DNA from: Rotaria socialis
Lineage: Eukaryota; Rotifera; Eurotatoria; Philodinida; Philodinidae
DNA length: 64,000 nt
Reading direction: 5' to 3'
NCBI GenBank assembly: GCA_905331475.1
Contig: CAJNYU010000350.1
Coordinates: 372,001 to 436,000, forward strand
The position numbers and the translations under genes were made by a program. Under the pieces are notes generated by a model that was not told the origin of the DNA, did not search any database, and worked only from the letters and a program-made list of their open reading frames with translations. This document shows positions 44,643-58,500 of the stretch, in pieces; within the stretch, counting starts at the first letter, position 1, and each line of letters begins with the position of its first letter.

Positions 44643-47600
44643 ATGGATGAAAAACATAAATCTTTCAGAAAACAAACCACCGGTGTTAAAGCAGAACGAA
44701 GAAAAAAAAAGAAAAAAGAAGGTGACAATGATCAACAAAATACGTCAGCCGCATCGACATTAGAAGAGGCTAAACGCCGAAATCCAAAAGCTTTTAGTAT
44801 ACAAAATCCAATTAAAGCTCAACAAGAATTTAAACGGTAGTTTTATACATTCATAATATATTAAAAATAATAATTTCTGAAAATAGAACGCAAGATATCA
44901 AAGAAAAACGGATTCATTTACCGGAAGTTGATCGAAGCCCACTTGAACCACCACCAGTTGTTGTTGCTCTTATTGGACCAGCGAAAGTTGGCAAAAGTTT
45001 ATTAATGAAATGCTTAATTAAACATTTTACAAGGCAAAAATTAACTGATATTCGTGGGCCAGTTACTATTGTTTCAGGTTTGTTTATTAGAAATTGTTTT
45101 TTTCTATGAACTCTTCTGAAACAGGTCTAGAATTTTTGTATCCACCTGAGTAAGAGAAGTTCGATTAACGCAATATATTATGATTATTGATTAAGTCGAC
45201 TAAATATATATGTATATTAAAATTTAATTATTGAAGACATACATGTTTGTTGAATTTAAATTTAAGCGACAGTATCATAAAGTGACAGCGACTGATGGAT
45301 CATTTTTACGGAATATATTTTCTAATAAATAAATAAAATCTCTTTAATATACAAGTATATCAAAACGTTATTTCATCAAAAAAGCAGAAGTCTCGCCATA
45401 AACCCGCATACTACATGCAGTTGCCATACGAGACGTAATGTTTTATAGTTATGGTTAATCGCCTTTTCCAATACCGTGATAAATCATAGATACAATAACG
45501 AATTGCGCACGATATTTAATCAATCCTTGAATACAGTACTGAGACATGACAATATCTAATGGATAGCGTTAAAAGTGACCTTTCGCTCAGCTTGTGTTTT
45601 TTTTCGCCTGATGAGACGCAATATGATGACGTGTGTGTCAAAAATTTAACTGATATTTTTTGAGCCTGTGATTATTCTAACACAAAGCATGCATCTGTAG
45701 TCTCGTAAAGAAATGTTCACTATGGTTGTGTAACATAAAACTCGTTTGCAATAAATAATCTAGATTGAAATTAAATTACGCGCTTGCCTACCGGTTCAAA
45801 CTTGACCATCAATCTTTCAATAATATCAGGTTTTCTTTTTGTTAGCCCTCAGTTTCTCTTCATGTAATAGATTATTGCATCACACTAATCAACGCCTTAT
45901 AGCAAAAATACTTCTGAAGTGCTCGATCAAAAGAATCAATAGCAGCAATTTTGAAATCTAAGTCATATTAATCTAATAGTAATTCTATGATCTGTCTGTG
46001 AAATAAACAAAACTATTTTGATGTGTGTAACTAAATATTTTCTTATTATTTAAGGGAGAAAGCGTCGTATAACATTTATTGAATGTCGTAATGATATTAA
46101 TTCAATGATTGATGTAGCTAAAATAGCTGATCTAGTAAAGTATTTTTTCACGTACATAGAACGTGAATACTTAATGAATTTAAATTGATTAGGTTTTACT
46201 TTTGATTGATGCTAAATTTGGTTTTGAAATGGAAACATTCGAGTTTTTAAATATTGCTCAAGTCTATGGCTTGCCACGTATTATGGGTGTATTGACGCAT
46301 ATGGATCTGTATAAAACAATGAATAAACAATTAAATAAAAGAAAAACTCAATTAAAACATCGATTTTGGACAGAAATTTATCAAGTATTAATTGCAGTAT
46401 TTGTACGTTCCATTTCAAAAGCCTTTTTGCGTATTTTAGGGTGCAAAATTATTTCTCATGTCTGGCATGAAAAATGGTGAATATATTCAACGGGATGTTC
46501 AAAATCTTGCAAGATTCATATCCGTTATGAAATTTAAACCATCAACATGGAAAACAGCACATCCATTCGTTGTTGCTGATCGGTAAAGCTTCATTTTTAA
46601 AACTTTTCAAAAATCAAAGTTTTTTTAAAATTTCTCAATAGTATGGAAGATCTTACTGAACCTGAATTAATTCGAACTAATCCATTATGTAGTCGTACTG
46701 TTTGCTTGTATGGATATGTTCGTGGATGTCCAATTAAATCAGATACACCAATTCATATTCCAGGCAAGTATGTCAACTATCCGATTGACTTTGCCATAAA
46801 TGATCGGTATTTCAGGGTGTGGAGATTATAAATTAAGTAATATATCGGCATTACCTGATCCATGTGGATTACCTGGTGATCGATCAACAAAAACAAAACA
46901 AGCTCGGCGTGTTTTAAATGAAAAAGAAAGACTTTTATATGCACCTTTTTCTGGTGTCGGAGGAATTGTTTATGATAAGGATGCCGTTTATATTGAGTTG
47001 GGCGGTTCACATTCACATCGACCTTCAAATAATAACGAGAAGGTAAAATTTCTGTACTAAATTAAAGAAGAATTTCGAATTCTTTTATTTTTATTTTGAG
47101 ACAAGACCAATTAATGAATATGTGGCTAATATCTTATCAACTAAACAAACTATTGAAGAAAAAGTAGCATCAAGTCAACTCAAATTATTTGCTGATAGTG
47201 AACCAATCGTAGTTGAAGAAGAGTAATTTATTATATCGAAAACCAAGGCTTTTTCAATTTTATTTTGTTTATAGACAAGAAATGGAACGAAGAAAAATGA
47301 AGTTTGCAAAAGAAGAAGATGTTGATAATGATGACTCTTCTGACGACGATGATGTACAAGAAGCAAATAGCGATGAAGGCGACGAGGTTGATGATGACCA
47401 AGAAGAGGACGACGCAGAAGATATGGACGAGCAAGAGGAAGAAGAAGAACATAGCGATGAAGTGAGCGTACGATCGATTGAATGAATAGAATCGTTATAT
47501 TTATTTTTCTATGTTAGGAACCTGAACAAGAAGAGTTCGGTACATAATAATTGTATTTCATTACCAAATTTTACTTCTTCATCTATTCTAAGGAAATTCA

Positions 47601-50600
47601 TGGAAAGAAAATATTTCAAAGAAATTCGCTATTAGTTATGTTCCTAGTAAAAATATCAATTGGACACAACTAGTCTATGGTGATCATCTTAGTATGTAAT
47701 TTAAAATGAAATATGTAGTCAAATTCAGGTTTTGATTGTTTATTTATTTCTAGATAAAACAAATGAAAATTCTGATTTGGAAGAAAATGATTCAGATAAT
47801 GAAAATGTAGAAGTTGGTGGATTATTTCATGTATCTCAACGAAAAAGAATCAATGCCAATGATCAAGAAGATTATACATTGAAAACTAAGAATGAAAAAC
47901 ATAATTGGGATCTTGATGAAGTAAAAGAAAACGCATTGATGCGTCGAAACAGAACTAATGTCTTTATCTTAGATTTATGATTTAATTCGTGATTGTTTTG
48001 TAACCGGAAAATGGGAAAAAGATAAAGATGCAGCGAATCTACTTGCCGAAGATGATGCGATAGGAGACGACGACGACGATGATGATGGTTTGTTGTTTCC
48101 TTTGTTTTGGTTTCTCTTACAGATTTTATTTATTTATTTTTGTAGAATTATTTGGGGATTTCGAGGATTTAGAAACAGGCGAAAAGAATACAGCAGAAGA
48201 AAATGAGCAAATGGATACCGATAGTAAAGTCAAAAAAATTTTTTTTTTTGTCTTCTATAGAGATTGAATTATTTAGATGATGAAGACGATAATAAGGAAA
48301 AAACAAAACTTGAAACTAAAAAAGCAAATTTAAAATCTGCATTTGATGCTGAATATGATCAATCAAAAGATCCTGATTCAGGATATTTAGATGAACTTAA
48401 AAAAGAAGTGGAAATACAAACAAAAGTATTATTCAAATATTGATCGGCTCAATGTTATATTTGTTGATTTTTTCTTCTAGTTAAATCGATCTGAATTTGA
48501 AAATATGCCTGATGATCTTCGCGTTTTGTATGAAGGTTACCGTCCTGGAATGTATGTTCGTTGCGAATTAACACAAATTCCATGTGAATTTGTTAATAAT
48601 TTTGATGCACGCTACGTAATTGTTCTTGGAGGAATGCCTGTAACTGAATCTCATACAGGATATGTTCAAGTTCGTTTAAAAAAACATCGATGGCATAAAA
48701 AAATATTAAAAAGCAAAGATCCATTAATTATTTCACTTGGTTGGAGACGTTTTCAAACAATTCCATATTATTTTATGCAAGATCATAATATGAGACATCG
48801 ACTTCTAAAATATACACCACAGCATATGTATTGCCATGCTTTATTTTATGGTATGTGCAAAATTTATTTCGAATTCAAAGAAACGAAAAGATGTTGTATT
48901 TCAGGACCTATAACACCACAAAATACAGGTTTTGTTGCTGTTCAACAAACAGCAGGAAAAGTAAATGAAATCATTAATCTAATAGAATTTTTCATGAATA
49001 TTTTACTTTTGTATTCGTTCTAGACTGATTTTCGAGTAACAGCAACAGGTGTTGTACTTGATTTAGATAAGTCAACAAAAATTGTTAAAAAATTAAAATT
49101 AATTGGTACACCATTTAAAATTTTTAAAAAGACAGCATTTATTAAAGTAAGTTTTCATTCGTTAATAGAAGAATATTTTATTGAAATGATTTATTATCTA
49201 GGGAATGTTTAATACATCATTGGAAGTTGCTAAATTTCAAGGTGCATCTATTCGAACTGTAAGTGGTATTCGTGGACAAATTAAAAAATTTGTTAAAGAA
49301 CATCCAGGTGGCTTTCGTGCCACATTTGAAGATAAAATTCTTCTCAGTGGTAAGAAATATATTTAGAAAATTGAATCAAAACACGTAAGAATTTTGTTTT
49401 TTAGATATTGTTTTTCTCCGAGCATGGCTCCCATTGCAAGTACCAAAATTTTATACACCTGTTACTAATTTGTTAATGTCAATGGAACAAAAAGATCAAT
49501 GGCAAGGACTTCGGTATGAATTTCATTTTCATACATTAATAGTAATTACTAGTGCTGGCATTGTTATTAGAGAGCTTAATATTATGTTCTAAACCTTATA
49601 TTGAGAAATTTCTATATATAAATTACAAATTTTAGTTACTGTGAATTGTTTCAATTCTATATTTTTAGCAACTACCTTTGCTAAAGTGTAGCTGCTTGAC
49701 TAACTATTCAAATTCATGAAATATATTTTCCTACGAATTAAAGACCGTAGATAACAGAAATATTCTGCCTTCAAATAATAACGAGATTTTGGTGGTTCTA
49801 GAATATTGGAAAAATTTGCTTGAATTATTGCATACTTTTATCTTTTTTCATATATGAAGTATGCACTAATCATGTTCTAAGTTTCTTAACTCGTCCAAAA
49901 CAGTTTCTGTTTGTGGTCCATTGAGATGCACATAATAGTTTCTAAATATAATGTAAATGTACAACAAGGTTAATATTTAAATTAAACAGCTATGGACATC
50001 ATAATCCAAGGGGGAAAACTGATTTCTTGATTTCTTTGACTTCTTTGCTTTCTCCTGATTTCTAGTGATTTCCATCGCAGGAAATCAGTTTTATATGTAA
50101 AAGTCACATTGTCGAAAGTCGTTGAAAATGTTTAGAAATTAATAAACTCGATGAGAAATCGATGGAATTTAAGGATAATCACCAAATTTGGGGATCCTCT
50201 TAGAAAAATCACTAGAAATCAATATGTTATTTTTTACTGTATATTTGAAGAATTCTTGTAGTATGAAATAATTTTTAGTGATTTCTAATGGCTTCTCGTG
50301 TTTTTCTAATAGCCAAAATCAATTTTCGGGTTTCATTTTCATCCGAACGCCTTTTAAGTAATTTCTCATGATTCCTGACACAAGAAATCAGTTTTCCCCC
50401 TTGTAATAATCAGTATAGTAAATCATATAAACAGAAATAAATAAATTTTGTTCCAAGTTCGAAAATGAAAAACAGACAAATGGTGTTTTATGGCAATTAA
50501 CGGTAATTTGCGTATATATCTATTATGTGTTAGATATTTAGTTTCAGTTGACGCATACTTTATTATTATTATTATTATTATTATGAATTTGAATAGGACG

Positions 50601-51226
50601 TTGTTACTACAATAGTTTAACATTGAAAAGATTAGACTAAGAATTAGTTTTCAAAAATTCAAATTCTACTATTTCTTCATTCAGATCTCTTGGTCAACTT
50701 AAACGCGATAAGAATATTCGTAATGAACCAAATGCTGATTCTCTATATAAACCAATTGAAAGAAGAGAACGTGCATTTCGTCCACTAAAAATTCCAACTC
50801 AACTTCAACGTGATTTACCATTTCATCTTAAACCTAAAGCAGCTGAATCTACGACAATGAAAGATCCAATAGAAGAAAAACAACGGGTTGCTGTTGTTCT
50901 AGAACCGGAAGAGAAAAAAGTAAAATTTATTTAATTTAACAATTACATTAAAGAAATGTATTAATTTTTTTTTCATTTAGATGGCTGATATAATGAAAAT
51001 GTTTACAACAGTGTATAAGGATCGATTAAAAGCGAAACAAAAAACTCAAGTAAATCGCAATAGTCAACATCAAAAACAACAAAAGATTCAAGAACTGAAA
51101 CATTTACAAAAGCATAAACAATTAAAACGAATGGTTTATAAAAAAATTGGTCAAATGGAATCAAGAAAAAATAAGACAACTGGTCGTCACGGAAAACATA
51201 ATAATAACGATAGTATTGATGAATAG
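44643..51226 (+). CDS. BMS1: ribosome biogenesis GTPase BMS1
   Basis: U3 snoRNP-associated GTPase that recruits Rcl1 for 18S rRNA maturation in the nucleolus. My 22-exon model closes in phase and gives 1131 residues. Motifs in order: basic start ([11 protein letters not shown]), P-loop [33 protein letters not shown] as the NKxD-type position, [34 protein letters not shown], then a long acidic middle (47300-48250). The AARP2CN/BMS1-TSR1 C-terminal core follows: [63 protein letters not shown] and [12 protein letters not shown]. It ends in a lysine-rich tail. Intron 46764-46815 appears to use a GC donor. The two large introns (45078-46054, 49514-50684) contrast with about 50-bp neighbours, and the second holds a MITE. 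The ATG directly follows an acceptor sequence. Confidence 0.95.
49999..50411. mobile_element. MITE in a BMS1 intron
   Basis: CAAGGGGGAAAACTGATTTC at 50007 is exactly inverted at the right end (50403), with more similarity inward (TGATTTCTAG/AATTTCTCATG). The flanks TCATAATC and TAATAATC match at 7 of 8 bases, a probable 8-bp target duplication. It is about 397 bp long, non-coding and confined to intron 49514-50684. Confidence 0.85.
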
Positions 51227-51319
51227 TTCTTTTGTTTTTTTTTAAATAAAATCAACCGTTGTTATCTCTTTTTTTTAAAGAGAATTAAACACTGTTTTGT
51301 TTTCTTTATGTGTTTCTAG

Positions 51320-54104
51320 ATGACTGCCGTACTTCATCAACCTAATCTTACTGAAGGTCTTACTTTACTCGGATGGAGATTAAAACGCGATGCTGAAATT
51401 CGAGGTTAGTATTTCATTCAATTATTTTGTAAAAGACTTATCATGAATTAATTTTTTCTATTAAGAACGCAAAGATGAATCAAATTTTGAATGTGAAGTT
51501 GAACCAACATCAACATCATATGCTGCATTTGAATATATGTCAACAACAGATGATGGTTATGATCCATATGCTGGCCTTAATATTGATCTTTGTCTTGAAG
51601 TTGATGCTATTGATTTGAATAATACAAGTCAACAAACAAATGATGATTATGACCCGTATGAAGTTTTCATGAGAATGAATACACGTCGAACGGTAACGGG
51701 ACGTGAACGCGCTCCACTTGCATTATTACCATCGCATTCAACAACGACTGCACCTCTAGTCAATAATTATCGGTATTATAATTTTGCTGATGATGATACA
51801 CCTGTAAAATATCCATTAGCTATTGGACATATTGATCGACGCTTAAAACAACAAAATGTAACATTTTCTATTTCAATTCATTTGATTAAGTTTCATGCTT
51901 TATTTTTGTTTATAGATTCGTGGCGGGTTTACATCACGATCATCATTTGATGAAGATCGTCGATCTCGTGGTGGTGGCGTCGTTAGTGGTGGCGGCGTCG
52001 GCGGCAATGGTGGTGGTGGTAGTAGTAGTAGTGGTATTGGTGGAATGTCCAATCGACCAGTCATCCAATCTTCGTCATCAACAGCGCCGCCTTATCGTCA
52101 ACCATCAGCAATCATTCCTCGCCGTGGTGGTTTATTACAATCCTATAGTAGTACACGTGGCAATAATCCTCAAATACGTCGTAATATTCCTCCACCACCG
52201 CGTCTTTATCCTCGCTCAGAATATCCTCCAAGTGCATCATCAAAACGTGTTACATTTCGTCATTCAAATGATTTTAATTCAGGTGATGATTTTGAAGAAG
52301 ATGAAGAAGATGATGATAGCTTAGAAGGTGACCTTCATCAACCAATTGTCCGTCGTAATAAACCACCAAGACGTACAGCCGCTAGAATAGCTGTTCAACG
52401 TTTTCGTTCAAATAATCTTCGTTCATCAATTGTTGATGATGATCTTGACGATGATATTGCACCGACTGTCACTGAAATGGATATGTTAGAAGATCAAGAA
52501 CTTGATGAAGAGGAAACAAATGTTCAAACTACTAGTACGAAAACAATGTCGTCGCCAGTTAAATTACCACCACCACTGCCACCACCTAGTAAACCAACAG
52601 GAGGAACAATTAAATCATCTTATATTGGTAATATGTTGCCAAGTTTCTATGAGCAATTACCAGAGTCGAAAAAAATGCTTTTACAAGATGCAACTATTGA
52701 TTCCTCATCAAATAGTCCAACAACTCAAGCAACAGCAGATGCTTCATCAAAAAATCAAATTGAAGTTACATCACCGGGAAAAGTAAATTGATTCATTCAT
52801 TTATATCACTTTAGTTTTATTGAATATAGTTAGCAATATTTTATCTAGCATGAGTGATTTAGCTGACAGCATCGGATCTAAAACTACATATGCTAGTCTG
52901 ACACGTATAATTATTATAGCACATATTAAGTGCTTGTAATTCCAACGGTAGACCTGTATCTTCTATGTGCTTTTGCATTGGAATTTTCAAGTGAAAGAAT
53001 TTCGATGAAAAAATGAACATGCGGATAAATGTTTCACTTAAAACGAAAACAATCGTTGTTAGATATTTTCAAAGAATTAAAACAGTAGAATATGTTTGTT
53101 GATCCATATATATATATATATATTCGTTCTTTCTAAGTTCTATTCTATATCACCGATAAACATAATCATTACAACTCAATAATTAATATTAATCTTTATT
53201 CGCATGAAAAATGAATGATAAGATTAATGATTGAAAGTTTAGATAGTTTGCGCCGTATAATCAGATTCATTCTTTACTCATTGAGTTCGTTATAATATGT
53301 TCAAAGTGTATTAACATAGCTTTTCTTTTCAAAAAATTTCAAACTAATCTGCTTTTTATTTGTTTTTGCTTCAGAAACAAGTTGGTCTAACAACTGAGCA
53401 TATCGAAGGTCCTGGTGGCGAAGAAATAATTGATGAAGAAAATCGTTTACAATTTCGTAATACAACAATAGCTCAACCGTATAAGCGATCAACTGGTTAT
53501 CAAAACACAAAACGATATTATGAAAATGAAGAGGACGATGATCAACAAATGAGAAAGCGTGTTCGTCCGAACGATGATGACTATTTATCAGCTGGCATGA
53601 ATCGTCAATCACAATATGCAAAACAACAACAACAACAACAACAGCAACAACAACAACAACGTTACAGAAAATATGAAGATGATGAAGAATATGATATAAA
53701 TCAAGATACACAACAGCAGCAACAGCAGCAACAACAGCAACAGCAGCAACAACAGCAACAGCAACAACAACAGGATGAAGAATTTCAACAAACAATACGA
53801 GTACCAGCACGACGAGGGTAAATTTTTATTGTAATTAATAAATTATATTAATTTTCTTATTATTGATTAAAGTCGTCCACCATCACAACATCATCAACAA
53901 CAACAACAACAACAACAACAACAGGAAGATCCATCGAAAAAATATGCCCGTATTATACAACACTTTGAAGAACAACATGGTTTAAAATTAGGTGATATGC
54001 GTGTTTTTGCTCCTAAACTTCGTTTACGCATATCAAGTGTTAATGTTAATTGGATTAATTTACCACCAATACCAAAATTACCCAATAAAGTTCATCAATC
54101 TTAA
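51320..54104 (+). CDS. uncharacterised Gln-rich low-complexity protein
   Basis: Five exons (51320-51404, 51466-51857, 51916-52782, 53375-53817, 53873-54104) join in phase to 672 residues. I do not recognise a family. The N terminus (LTLLGWRLKRDAE) and two copies of a DDGYDPYAG/DDYDPYEV motif come first. A glycine-rich stretch (from 51960), Pro-rich and acidic segments follow. Three glutamine tracts (53628-53661, 53711-53773, 53896-53925) lie in exons 4-5, and the C terminus is compact and conserved-looking (KKYARIIQHFEEQHGLKLGD). Basic KRVRP/KRVTF patches suggest a nuclear, RNA- or chromatin-linked role, by composition only. It sits 93 bp after BMS1 with an acceptor (TTTCTAG) against its ATG. 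Confidence 0.75.
53628..53926 (+). repeat. three CAA/CAG glutamine tracts
   Basis: In-frame CAA/CAG runs at about 53628-53661, 53711-53773 and 53896-53925 (the last after a short intron). The mix of CAA and CAG implies they are protein-level tracts and not pure slippage products, but length variation between alleles is likely. Confidence 0.85.
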
Positions 54105-54416
54105 ACAATTCGTTTTCATTTGTGTATCCGCGCCTTTGCTTTTCTTTTAGCAAACTCATTCTTTACTTCTTCTTCTTCATCGTCATTATTATTATCATCA
54201 TCATATGTATTCAATCAGTTCTTTTTTCTTCTTTGGTTGTTTGTACATAATTTACATACTTATATATACCTACGTATCATCTGAGAGACAAAAACGAGAT
54301 TTTTTTTGTGGTCGATTGTAGATCGAAATAAAAGATATATGTTTTTGTTAGCATTCTAGATCATTGTCATCACTTTCTTTGAGATCTCCAAGTGAAAAAG
54401 AAAGAAATCTTCAAAA

Positions 54417-55381
54417 ATGTTTATGACAAGAAGTGAATATGATCGAGGTGTAAATACATTTTCACCTGAAGGTCGTCTTTTTCAAGTTGAATATGCTATT
54501 GAAGCTATTAAATTTGGTACAACAGCTATTGGAATTATGACACCAGAAGGTAAGAAAAATCATATGGAATTCTTATAATTAATGTTTTTAAATACTGCAT
54601 TATTAACGTCGTCCGTTAAAGATATCAGCTAGATTAAATCAAAGAAATAATTTCAATAGTTAAAACAATATATTTTCTAATATTGCATTTTTAGAATAGA
54701 TTATAATTCATTATTTTACTTTGGACTTTTTATTTAGGTGTTGTCTTAGCTACGGAGAAACGTATTACATCAGTACTGATTGAACCACGTAGTATCGAAA
54801 AAATTGTTGAAGTTGATGCACAGTTAGTTACTGATCAAGAAATTTTCTTTCGTATATAACTGATTGTCTATTTCAGTTGTGGTTGCGCTATGTCTGGTTT
54901 AATTGCTGATGCAAAAACTTTAATTGATAAAGCACGTGTTGAAGCACAAAATCATTGGTTTACACACGATGAACGAATGACGATTGAATCAATAACTCAA
55001 TCTGTATCAAATATGGCATTAGCTTTTAGTGATGATTCAGATGAAGTCGCACCGATTTCACGTCCATTTGGTGTTGCACTTTTATTTGCTGGCTGGGATG
55101 AAAATGGTCCACATTTATTTCATCTTGATCCATCAGGTACATATACTGAATATGATGCTAAAGCCATTGGATCAGGTAGTGAAGGTGCTGATCAAACCCT
55201 TCAAGATGTTTATCATAAATCTATGAAATTATCAGAAGCATGCAAACACGTTTTAACAATTCTGAAACAAGTTATGGAAGAAAAATTAAACGCAACAAAT
55301 GTTGAAATGGCTACAGTTGATGCTAAAGGTTATCGCTTATTTAAAAAAGAAGAAATTGATGATATCATTAAAAATATGTAA
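54417..55381 (+). CDS. PSMA5: 20S proteasome subunit alpha-5
   Basis: Structural alpha-ring subunit of the 20S core. Exons 54417-54549, 54738-54822 and 54877-55381 give 240 residues against 241 in human. Diagnostic features: N-terminal [20 protein letters not shown] gate/alpha signature, [44 protein letters not shown], and [20 protein letters not shown], then [18 protein letters not shown]. It starts [17 protein letters not shown] about 57 bp upstream of the ATG (near 54360) could be its leader acceptor. It follows the Gln-rich gene by 312 bp and precedes TOP3B by 206 bp. Confidence 0.96.
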
Positions 55382-55587
55382 AATCAATTGAAACATTATC
55401 AAAGATGATTTAGCCAAGAACATTACGATCTTTTTTTTCTTTTACTTTACTTTTCTTTTTTCTGTTTGTTAAAAAAAAATGAAACCATTGTTATGCTTTT
55501 AAAAAAACAAACAAAACGACAGAGAGAAAGTGTACCAATCAATCTTCATAGGTTTTCTTTTTAATTCAAATAGATTTTTTTATCATA

Positions 55588-58500
55588 ATGATCATATTTA
55601 TGGTTGCTGAAAAGCCTTCGTTGGCTTTGTCCATATCACAAATTCTATCTCATGGTCAATTATCATCACGAAAAGGTTTTAATAATGTTTGTAGTGTTCA
55701 CGAATGGACAGGAAGGTACCAATCAAATTCATCGGCACGCTTTCGCATGACATCCGTAGCAGGGCATGTATTCGGAATTGATTTTGTACCACGTTATAAT
55801 AATTGGGATAAAGTTGATCCAGTAAGATTTTTCTATCCTACGTTTTTACATGAAGTGTTTGAATCCATAACAATGTTTCATTAGGCAGAATTATTTTCTG
55901 GTGAAACATTAAAAAAAGAAGCATCACCAAATCATCGTATGCCAGCTTTTCTTGAAAAAGAATCACGAGGTGCTGATGTGATTGTATTATGGCTGGATTG
56001 TGATAAAGAAGGAGAAAATATTTGTTTTGAAGTTATCGATTGTATTGACAAGTCAATCAATCAAAATGTTTGTAAAAAATCATTTGATTATTATTGAAGG
56101 ATTCAGTTCGTTTTTTTTTCTGTTTAAAAATAGGCGAAAATTCTTCGTGCAAAATTTAGTTCTATTACTGATAAAGATATTCGCTATGCATTTGAAAATC
56201 TTTCTTATCCAGATAAAAATCAATCATTATCGGTTGATGCTCGTCAAGAACTTGATTTACGTATTGGTTGTGCATTCACAAGATTTCAAACTCGATTTTT
56301 TCAAGTATTATATCATTGACACCAGTTCGTTTATTTCCTGCTATTCTAGGGTAAATATGGAGATTTAGATAGTAGTTGTATATCGTATGGACCTTGCCAA
56401 ACACCAACACTTGGTTTTTGTGTTGATCGTCATGATAAAATACAATCATTTCAATCGGAACCTTATTGGCTTTTAACTATTGAAGTAAATTAATTGTTTC
56501 ATCATAAGAATAAATAAATGTCTTGAATCTTCTTTTAGATAAAACATAAAAATGATAAAATTTTCAAACTTCATTGGGATCGAGGACATGTATTTGATAA
56601 AGAAATAGCCTACTTTTTTCTTAATAACATTAAAGCAGCAAATAAAGTTCGGTAAAGAAAAATCTAAACAATTAAAACGCTTTACTTATTTTGTTAATCT
56701 AGAGTTCTATCTGTTAAAACAGAAAAGAAACATAAGGGACGTCCAAATGCATTGAATACTGTTGATTTATTAAAAGTAGCTAGTGCTGGACTTGGTAAGA
56801 ATCGTATTGTTTTGGTTTTTTATATAATTATTTTTTCATTAGGTATGAGTCCTCATCATGCAATGCAAATTGCTGAACGTTTATATACTTCTGGTTATAT
56901 CAGCTATCCACGTACAGAAACTACACAATATGCTGAAAATGCTGATCTTAAGTGAGTCTTACAAAGTAAAAAGTCATTCATTAGATGTATATAAAATTTT
57001 GTAAAATATGATCTAAAAGAGATTTGAATTCATTTTCGTTTCTATAAATCATCATAGAACCCGCATTGAATCAAAATTGATCAATACACGTATGGTTTTC
57101 TTGAGAAGATGAATAACAGATCTATCATGTTTTATAGTTTAGTTTTATTGAAATTTTGCTCACAGTTACTTTTCTTTTCCTTTAGGAGTGTTCTTCGTGA
57201 ATTAACCCATTGTTCAGATTCAGATTGGCAAACTCATATAAAAAGTCTTCTATCAGAAGGACAATATACAACGCCAAAACGAGGCAAAGATGTTGGTGAT
57301 CATCCTCCAATAACACCAGTTAAAGCAGCTAGTTCAGCAGCTGTTGGTGGTGGTGATTATTGGCGTATATACGATTATGTTTGCCGTCATTTTATTGCAA
57401 CAGTATGATGTATAGTAATGCAATAAATACAAAAAAGTTCTCTTTTTGTTTCATCCTTCATCAGGTTAGTCCCGATTGTGTATATGAAGAAACAACAGTT
57501 TTATTTGATGCATCAGATGAAACATTTTCATTGTCCGGTAAAAATGTTATTGAACCTGGTTTTACATCTATTATGTCATGGAAACGTTTATCAAATGATG
57601 AACCTATTCCATCGTTTACAGCAAATGAAATCTTTACAATAGAAGATATTAAAATTGATGAACGACATACGACAGCACCAGATTATTTAACTGAAAGTGA
57701 ACTTATTTCATTAATGGAAAAACATGGTATCGGCACAGATGCAAGTATTCCAGTACATATTAATAATATTTGTGAACGAAATTACGTCAAAGTTGATAAC
57801 GGACGTCGTTTAATACCAACATCATTAGGTATTGTACTTGTTCATGGTTATCAAAAGGTAGAAAAATCCAGAAAGAAAAAATATATATTAAATATTTTGA
57901 TTTCATATGATTAGATTGACCCTGAATTATCTTTGCCTCATATGAGATCATCGGTTGAAACAGAACTTAATGAAGTTTGTACTGTTTCTTTTTGCGTGTG
58001 AATATTTCGGAATATGTTTTGTTTTTCTAGATTGCTCTTGGTCGCATTAATTATCAACAATTAGTTCCGCATGTACTTCGAATATTTGAACAAAAATTTC
58101 ATTATTTCGTTCAGCATATTCAAGGAATGGATTCTCTTTTTGAAGTATCATTTTCATCATTAGCTGCTAGTGGAAAACCATTTGTTCGGTATGATTTACC
58201 CGTAGTTATTTTAAATATGTATTAACAAAAACGATTTTTTTTTCTAGATGTGGCAAATGTCGTCGTTATATGAAATTAATTGAATCGAAACCTAGTCGTT
58301 TACATTGTGAAACATGTAAAGACACATATAATCTACCACAAAATGGTCTTATTAAAGGCTTTAAAGAACTTCGTTGTCCATTAGACGAATTTGAACTTGT
58401 TCAATATGCTGCTAATAATAATGCAAAAGTATTTTTTTTCTCCGTAAATAACTATTTTTCTTTACCAATGATTGTTCGATTCATTCAGAATTTCACTCTA

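Noticed and set aside
47921..47972. Possible 13-bp intron or frameshift near 47955 in BMS1
   Set aside because: A 52-bp GT-AG intron (47921-47972) joins WDLDE to IYDLIRDCF in phase, so neither is needed.
52502..52786. Alternative-frame ORFs (also 51920-52324 and 53301-53810 minus)
   Set aside because: Shadow frames of the low-complexity Gln-rich gene: long His, Val or Leu runs from CAA/CAT-rich codons.
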